Of a stretch of DNA of 64,000 nucleotides, positions 57,712 to 64,000 are shown in pieces (positions within the stretch are counted from its first letter, which is position 1; every line of letters begins with the position of its first letter). This DNA is from Posidonia oceanica. Lineage: Eukaryota; Streptophyta; Magnoliopsida; Alismatales; Posidoniaceae. A program made the position numbers and the translations under genes. The stretch is from the NCBI GenBank assembly GCA_037176725.1, contig JAZBRS010000077.1, forward strand, positions 2,108,001-2,172,000, given 5' to 3'. The notes under the pieces are model-generated. The model did no database searches and was not told the origin of the DNA. It saw only the letters and a program-made list of their open reading frames with translations.

Positions 57712-57830
57712 AGCCAAGAAAAAAAAAGAAGCAAAAAAAGAAAGGGAACAAGAAAGAAAAGACAAAAACAAAAAAAGCAACAACAAGCAAAACAAAAAGA
57801 GGGGCAAAAACAAAAGTCAACCCTAGAAAC
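57712..57830 (+). promoter_or_regulatory. A-rich tract upstream of ORF3 (E1)
   Basis: Runs of A broken by G and C (AAAAAAAGAAGC, ACAAAAACAAAAAAAGC). Positional counterpart of 20461-20780 in E3. Confidence 0.4.
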
Positions 57831-58167
57831 AAATGCAAGTAGCATGATTCTGCTCCCTTTCCCTATCTTAGAGAGGAACCAAATTTGCACCTGGGAAATA
57901 CACAGATTCCGTGGGGCCTAACCACTCCTCCCAACCATTACTAGACACCCATTATCCCCCCAGGCCAGGGATAGGGAAAGTACTACAAACCTATGTGGGA
58001 GCAAAAAGAAAAGAGAGAAGAGAAAAAAATGAAAAGAGTAGGTGTAGCTCCTTGAGAGTTTGGCATGGAGCCCATCCTCACTACACGACCACTCGAGCGC
58101 CCATAATACCCTTTTCAGAGTGCCACCAACAGTTAGGAATCCGAGTAGAGTCTGGTGAGTCAGAGAC

Positions 58168-58190
58168 CGCTCCTTCCTTTGCAGCAGGCA
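58168..58190 (+). promoter_or_regulatory. Candidate 3' splice acceptor before ORF3 (E1)
   Basis: GCTCCTTCCTTTGCAG|CAGGC, with the AG at 58183-58184. A second candidate, TTGGCTACAG|GTACC at 58841-58855, lies 44 bases before the ATG and also has an E3 counterpart (19901-19902). Confidence 0.4.
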
Positions 58191-58893
58191 TCAAGTACTC
58201 CATATGCTGAGGGCGATAGGTTTAGTATAGAGCATGCATGCACCTATTCGCTATCAAATCATCCCCACCCCCTTTCCTCCTACTCTGCAAGGCTCGGCTC
58301 AGCGCTGGGACAGTACTTCTGCCAAGGTAGGTTGACTGCCTCCAAGCCTCAGATCAACCAATCACTGCCAGTCCAGCAGCTCAGGGAAAGCATCAGTAGT
58401 CAGAGACAAGGCGATCACTCTAGAGGCAGCAGGACAACCTTGGCACCCCTTGGGGACCCGCTTGGGCCGTCGGGTTTGCGCAATCAGCGCTACCCCTAAT
58501 CCTTGTGCGATTTCGCTCCGGACGGACAAAGTCTCTTTTCCGCTTGTCCCCTTGCTCCGTACAGGACAAGGACAAGTGTGCTTCCTTTGTGACTTCGTTC
58601 CAAACGAACGAAGCCCCCTTCGCTTGTCTCCTCGCTCCGCACGGACGAGGACGAGGGTGCCCTTTGTGTGGCTCCACCTGTATAGGCGATGCCCCCTTTT
58701 GCTTAGCTGAATGTGCATGAATTCTGTAGTTTGATTGCTAGCTGTAGCGTTTGAATTGCTTTATTAGCTTTATATGCACATCTGCTTCTCTGTCTGCCAA
58801 TGTTACATGCATGCACATGTTCCGGATTGATGAAACAGCTTTGGCTACAGGTACCTGAAGGTTTCGCACCAGCTGCCTACATCCTCGCTTGTC

Positions 58894-60095
58894 ATGGATT
58901 TCTCCACATTGGTGACCCCAGCACACTGCTTTGAGACTCTCCGAGGATGGATCACCATGCTCACCGAAGCTGATCGTGAAAAGCTGAGCCTATGGGGCAT
59001 CCCACCCAGACTCCTGAAAGCTGCTGATGTGGAGGTCAGCCAACATCTCTTGTGTGCTACTGCAAGGTTCTGGAAACCAGCGCACCATGTCTTCCGTTTT
59101 GGCAGGACAGAGCTGACACTTACACTGGAGTAAGTGCGCCGAATCTGCGGCTTCTCCACGCTCATGGGACCTGCTGTGTTCATGAGGCGTTCTGGCTATG
59201 TCACCGTCCTGAGGCAACTCATGGGGCTCTCTACACAAATCTGTGAGAAAAGACTGGTCTGCGTCGATGGACCCGTACCTGCACTCCACCTGAACTATTT
59301 TGAGGAAGTCTCCAAGAAGCGCATCGAACTGGGAGATGAATTATGGCTTCGTGGTTTTGTCACCTGCTTTTTGGGCGAGCTAATTTTCAGTCTTGGCCGG
59401 ATGACTGTAACTACTGAGATTACGGAGATTGCCCTTGCTGTGGTAACCCGCCAATCGACCTGGCACCTGTCATCTTGGCTGAGACGTACAGCGGACTGGA
59501 CCGCATTTCACACCGCTACCGCCACTTTCATGGCTGCGGGGCTCTGGTATAGGTGTGGTTGGCCGGACACTTAAAGGTAGACATCCTACGCCCCCAGAAG
59601 CATGCATTTGAGACGTACTACAGCAGCGGCCAAGCCAAGACAGTCAAAACTGTCCGTGAGGAGTACGAAAGGTTGGAACAGCTAACTGAAGATACAGTAA
59701 CTTGGCGTATCATCCCATCTGTAGCAGAGCCGTTCACCATCTTCTTCGGCGCCCGTGACATGCACCTGGTCGTCCTGCTGGGGTACACTGAAGGCGTAGA
59801 GTATCACCCCATCTGGGTTATGCGACAATTTGGTCTCCGCCAAGGGGCATTTGTTGACAGCACCGCGCCAAAGCTACTCCAGTCCTATCCTTTCAACACA
59901 GTTGCAGCCACAACGGAGCTAGTAGACCTCATGTGCCATGGCGTAAAATCCACAGACATTGCAGCAGCAAGGGGCTCAGGATGTACTCCAGAGTATCTGA
60001 CTGAAGTGTAGGGGCTCTGGCCCATTAATGAGATCCCACCTGGTGCACCTCTATTCCCTGACACTAGGAAGTTGAAGAAGGCCCGGACTGACTAG
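58894..60095 (+). pseudogene. E1 ORF3, decayed plant-mobile-domain-like gene
   Basis: Homologue of the 400-residue E3 ORF3 with the same length and similar start (MDFSTLVTPAHCFETL against MGFPTLLTPAHCSETL). Conserved motifs: ARFWKPAHHVFRF, LWLRGFV, FLGELIF, LAETYSGLDRI, HFHGCGAL, MRQFGLRQGAF. Broken by a TAA at 59131-59133, a one-base frameshift near 59450, TAG at 59550-59552 and TAG at 60009-60011; the frame otherwise ends at 60093-60095 with KKARTD. Protein similarity to E3 stays high along the whole length, as expected of a gene under selection before this copy died. Confidence 0.85.
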
Positions 60096-60600
60096 GGCGT
60101 CTACAACTGCATATCCCTTTTTGAGTCTTGCTGTACTCTGTTCTGCCTGTTATACGCGTGCAATCAAGACTTTGTTAATGCAAGCGTGTTTTGTACCATG
60201 TGCTTGTGTGTTCGGTTTGGCTTCCATAACATGGTGCATACAAGGTCTTACAATCATATCATCAGCATATTTCTTCAGCCCCTCGAAGTCATGAGAAGGG
60301 CACAATCAGAACTTGACAGCTCAGAAGCAACTACCAACATAATCAGCACCAAGGGAATCTACAAGAAGACCCTACGTTCCACTTGGATGCCAGAATCTCT
60401 GTAGACCAGCACCATCAACACAGACAAAGCCACCAAGCACTCCCGGCTGGGTCTTCGCCGGGCAGGTAGCCCTAACTGCACGTTTGACAACCACGTCAGC
60501 ATAGTCTATCGCTTTTCGATGCCAAGGGCGCTTCGGCTGTCTCCTGGTATCATCCCTGATACTAGGGACATCTTTTTTTTGCTACCCCGTGGTATCACAT
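60096..60600 (+). other. E1 3' UTR, upstream part
   Basis: No gene. 60440-60570 aligns with the E3 3' UTR: a single GCCGGGCAGGTAGCCC unit related to the E3 108-bp repeat, CGATGCCAAGGGCGC, and the hairpin at 60543-60566. Confidence 0.6.
60543..60566 (+). other. Long hairpin conserved with E3
   Basis: CCTGGTATC, loop ATCCCT, then GATACTAGG: a 9-bp stem with one wobble-type pair. E3 sense copies read CCTGGTGTC-ATCCC-GACACCAGG and CCTGGTATC-ATCCT-GATACCAGG at the same place relative to ORF3. Confidence 0.8.
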
Positions 60601-61880
60601 CTCTCCTTGCATCTGTCTCTTCCGGTCCGGTCTTGATAATGCTTGCACTTATCATTCCTGACCACCTCTTGTCTCTTCCTAGTCTTGATAGGACTTGCAC
60701 CTATCATTCCTGGCGTTCTGGTCATGATAAGGCTCGCACTTAACATTCCTGACCTCTTCCTGGTCTTGATAGGGCTTGCACCTATCATTCCTGGCGGTCC
60801 GGTCTTGATAAGACTTGCACTTATCATTCCTGACCTCTTCTTGGTCTTGATAGGGCTTGCACCTATCCTTCCTGCCGGTCCGGTCTTGATAAGGCTTGCA
60901 CTTATCAATCCAAGCCTCTTCTGGGTCTCGATAGGGCTTGCACTTATCATTCCTGTCAGTCCGGTCTTGATAAGGCATGCACTTATCATTCCTGACCTCT
61001 TTCGGGTCTTGATAGGGCTTGCACCTATCAATCCTAGCGATCCAGGCATGATAAGGCGTGCACTTATCATTCCTGACCTCTTCCTGGTCTTGATAGGGCT
61101 TGCACCTATCATTCCTGGCGGTCCGGTCTTGATAAGGCTTGCACTTATCATTCCTTACCTGTTCCTGGTATTGATAGGGCTTGCACCTATCAGTCCTAAC
61201 TATCCAGTGTTGATAAGGCATCCACTTATCATTACAGACCTCTTCCTGGTCTAGATAGGGATTGCACCTATCATTCAAGTCGGTCCGATCTAGAAAAGGC
61301 TTGCACATATCATTCCTGGCATCTTCTGGGTCTTGATAGGGCTTGCACCTATCATTCCTGGCGGTCCGATCTTGATAAGGCTTGCACTTATCAATCCTGA
61401 CCCCTTCCGGGTCTTGATAGGGCTTGCACCTATCATTCCTGGCGGTCGGGTCTTGATAAGGCTTGCACTTATCATTCCTGACCTCTTCCGGGTCTTGATA
61501 GGGCTTGCACCTATCATTCCTGGCGGTCTGGTTTTGATATGGCTTGCACTTATCATTCCTGGCCTCTTCTTGGTCTTGATAGGGCTTCCACCTATCATTC
61601 CTGGTGGTCCGGTGTTGATTAGGCTTGCACTTATCATTCCTGACCTCTTCTAGGTCTTGATAGGGTTTGCACCTATCATTCCTGGCGGTCCGGTCTTCAT
61701 CAGGCTTGCACTTATCATTACTGACCTCTTCCTGGTCTTGATAGGGCTTGCACCTATAATTAGTGGCGGTCCGGTCTTGATATGGCTTGCACTTATCTTT
61801 GCTGGCCTCTTCCTAGTCTTGGTTGGTCTGGTCTTGATAGGGCTTGCACCTATCATTCCTGGTGGTCCGGTCTTGATAAG
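60600..61880 (+). repeat. Alternating hairpin tandem array in E1 3' UTR, 81-bp unit
   Basis: About 15 copies of an 81-bp unit made of two half-units (about 42 and 39 bp). One carries TGATAAG-GCTTGCA-CTTATCA, the other TGATAGG-GCTTGCA-CCTATCA. Loops are the same; the last base pair of the arms differs in a matched way. Decayed copies (61288 region) have lost pairing. The array is cut at 61880 by E5. The period is divisible by three, so long false ORFs open on both strands. Confidence 0.9.
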
Positions 61881-64000
61881 TGTAGACACCCCATCCCGAG
61901 AACCAGGAAGTTGGTTGTTTTCTCCTACAGGCTCGTGTGGACTCTGGAATGGCGTCCCTCTTTTCTAACCCTTTTTTCTAGCCCAAAACCTGGCCCAAAC
62001 CCTAGAATCCTTTACCAAGCCTCTTTGCAACTTTTACAATACTTCTAGCCCCAAGCCCATGCCCATTTGCAGCTTGTGCCACTTGAGTGTGTTGGACGCC
62101 GGAACAGGCAGTGTCCAACATTGGACGCGGCCTATGCTAGCGTCCAACGTTGGACGCCCTCCGGTCTAGTGTCCAACGGCTCGAGTGCAGCAGTGGCTGC
62201 TCTGCCCCCTCTGGCTCACCTCCCGTCCATTCCACCGCCCGTACACCACTTACTAGCCATCCCCTCAGCACTCCACGCCACCCACTAGCCGCCAAGGCCG
62301 CGTGACAGCTTGCCACCACCTAATTTCGCGGTCCCGCCCGTTTTCCGCTCACCTATGGAGTCACCACTTTGCTAGCCCATCCTTGCCACCCTGACGACTT
62401 CGGCGACCGTCTAGACCTCCCGCACTAACTACCTGACATCCCTTGAAGACTTCCCACTCTTGCTTCGGCCTGCCACGCCTGCCATTGCCTGCCAAAATCC
62501 TTGCCACCGTTGAATGCAAGCCTCCGAACCCAACAAAACAGCCTCCTTCCAGCCATTGCAGCACTCACCACACCGAGCTGAGAGAGAGTTGGCCACCTCC
62601 GAGAGCAAGAGCAATATCCTTTCTTTGCCGCGACAAGTTGCTAACCTCCCCGGTGCTCCGAGCTATTCAGACGACCTCGCCGAAGTTGCCGTTGACAGCA
62701 CACCTACAACGCCGGTGAATGAGGTGAAGCCACCATTCCAGGCCATTGAAAGGTATGCCCCCTATCCCATTAGATCTTGCATGCTTAGTAATACGTCTCC
62801 ATGCCTTTTTACAATTTTTTGAATCCCTTTTGGACGTGATTCGGGGCCAAGAAGGAATTTAGGGTGTTGGACGCACCAGCTGGTGCGTCCAACGTTGGAC
62901 GCCTGCTATAGCAGCGTCCAACGGTTTGCTTTGCTTTGCCCTCGTTTAATGCTTCCCATGCTTTGTCTTTGCATGCTGTTCTATAAATCCATGCCATATG
63001 TTTCCTTTAATTCTCTCTGGTGTTATGCCATGCTTTCTAGCTTATCCCATGCTTGTTTGAAGCCTCTTTGCATGCTTAATGTTCCATCTGTCTCCTGCCT
63101 ACGTTGGACGCTGGTTCTCCTGGTGTCCAACACCTCTGTTTGCTTTGCTTTGCTGCCATGCCTACATCATGCATACTTTTGATATTATTTTGTGATCCAT
63201 GCTTTCTTAGAGATGCCTGGCCCCTATGGCAAGCATGTTTAGGTTTGCTAGGTTTTTCTCAAGTTACATGCTTTCCTTTTGCAAGTTCTTAAGCTTTCAT
63301 CTCTTATGCATCTCCTTTCTTTTGCTTTCCTTAACTTAAATGCTTGCCATGTTTGTGGTGCATGTTCCAGTTAGCTCTTACATGCCTTTAATGTGTTTGC
63401 ATGCATATAGGTGGGGTAGAGCTGAGCTCCCCCTTTAGAACAGGTGAGTCTGCATGCTTGGGTCATTGGACGCCAGAGCCTTCAGCGTCCAACGGTGGAT
63501 GCTGCTTGCTCTAGCGTCCAACGTCCTGGCCACCCCATCTTTTGTTCAAAGCTTGCATAATGCCCTGATCTTGCTTGTTTACATATCTCTTGTGTTTCCA
63601 TGCATGCTTAGCCTCTTTAGCAACTATTCTTTAATTCCTTTGAATTATTTTGCTATTTTGTGCATGTTTTCTTTTGTGCTGTGCCTCCCAGAGCGTTGTA
63701 CGCTGCTGGTGCTGGCGTCCAACATTGGATGCTGGCCTAGCTCGTGTCCAACACCCTGGTTGTGTCTCTGACCTGGCACAGGCCCCAGGTAAGGTCTGAT
63801 TGCATCTTTTATGCTCCCCTCGTTTGCTTGTTTGTCCTATGCACATCCAGCAGCCCAAATGCATGCTCCCACCCTTTTTATTTTATTTTTCTTTTAGTTT
63901 GCTTTTTGTTTGCTTCCTCTTCTCTCTGTCTTCTGGCTTGTGTTAGACTTCTGCCTCTCTGGCGTCTAACGTTGGACGCCATGCCTATCAGCGTCCAGCA
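61881..64000 (+). mobile_element. E5: start of another LTR, cut by window edge
   Basis: Begins TGTAGACACCCCATCCCGAG in the middle of an E1 array unit (after ATAAG), resembling the TGTTGACACCCCATC start of the other LTRs. No polypurine tract precedes it and it does not resemble the E1 5' LTR, so it looks like an independent + strand insertion rather than the E1 3' LTR. Contents: a GC-rich segment to about 62750, a donor-like AAAG|GTATG near 62753, then T-rich sequence. The word GTTGGACGC and its complement recur throughout. No coding region seen. Confidence 0.6.
62085..64000. repeat. Dispersed GTTGGACGC / GCGTCCAAC inverted-repeat modules
   Basis: Clusters at about 62090-62180, 62868-62922, 63103-63133, 63466-63525, 63692-63755 and 63960-64000. 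Each pairs GTTGGACGC-type and GCGTCCAAC-type arms, often as the direct palindrome GCGTCCAACGTTGGACGC. At 62869-62896 the arms form a perfect 28-bp palindrome (14-base arms starting GTTGGACGCACCAG). Confidence 0.85.

Larger units (their letters stand above)
57178..58893 (+). other. E1 spacer between pol and ORF3
   Basis: No credible gene. Aligns in parts with the E3 spacer: the CCCTAGAGATAG block near 57553, an A-rich tract at 57712-57830, GAGTCTGGTGAGTCAGAGACC near 58148 and a pyrimidine-tract acceptor at 58168-58184. A segment at 58440-58690 is absent from E3 and contains two copies of a palindrome-rich unit (CGCTTGTC..GCTCCG, GGACAAGGACAAG). Confidence 0.6.

Noticed and set aside
60582..61968. 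Several ORFs of 100-210 codons on both strands
   Set aside because: Created by the 81-bp array; repeated IGLAPIIPGG and MIGASPIKT peptides in opposite strands.
61881..64000. Reading this as the E1 3' LTR
   Set aside because: No polypurine tract before 61881, the junction is inside an array unit, and the sequence does not resemble the E1 5' LTR. An independent insertion fits better.

Overview
This window is intergenic DNA from a large, repeat-rich plant nuclear genome. I see no host protein gene, tRNA or rRNA. Almost all of it is a nest of giant Ty3/gypsy LTR retrotransposons of the Tat/Ogre type. The evidence for that type is a Gag with a CxxHxxxxHxxxxC knuckle, a Pol with two RNase H domains (the second of the plant Tat 'archaeal-like' kind), an Arg-tRNA-like primer binding site, LTRs near 6 kb, and tandem repeats in the 3' untranslated region. 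The species cannot be read from the sequence.

Layout. E1 (+ strand) is the oldest element. Its 5' LTR is broken (7807-8389 plus 37415-41449), followed by a leader, a decayed gag (42548-43426 plus 49176-50523), a decayed pol (50524-57174), a decayed third ORF (58894-60095) and a 3' tandem array (about 60600-61880). E2 (- strand) enters from the left edge: partial gag 1-960, leader to 2170, and complete 5' LTR 2171-7806. E3 (- strand) is a complete 29,025-bp element at 8390-37414 lying inside the E1 5' LTR. Its LTRs are 6,011 and 6,009 bp, and it carries intact gag, a 2.1-kaa pol frame and an intact 400-aa third ORF. E4 (+ strand) is a 5,749-bp solo LTR at 43427-49175 with a perfect 5-bp target duplication, and it splits the E1 gag. 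E5 (+ strand) starts at 61881 with a TGT..GACACCCCATC LTR end, interrupts the E1 3' array, and runs off the right edge.

How the parts work together. In E3 and E1, Gag and Pol lie in the same reading frame, separated at the same position by a UAG. After pol comes an A-rich spacer, then ORF3, a plant-mobile-domain/DUF7745-like protein in the sense orientation whose sequence is well conserved between the intact E3 and the ruined E1. Every complete LTR, and the E1 5' LTR remnant, keeps a good 5' splice donor, and a pyrimidine-tract acceptor upstream of ORF3 is conserved, so ORF3 could be made from a spliced mRNA.

The most unusual signal is in the 3' UTRs. E3 and E1 carry different tandem arrays that are both built of short hairpins. 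Arm variants change in matched pairs (GATAG/CTATC, GACAG/CTGTC and GGTAG/CTACC in E3; TGATAAG/CTTATCA and TGATAGG/CCTATCA in E1), and a longer hairpin is shared between the two elements with a matched change. This looks like selection on, or a generative mechanism for, RNA or DNA secondary structure next to ORF3.
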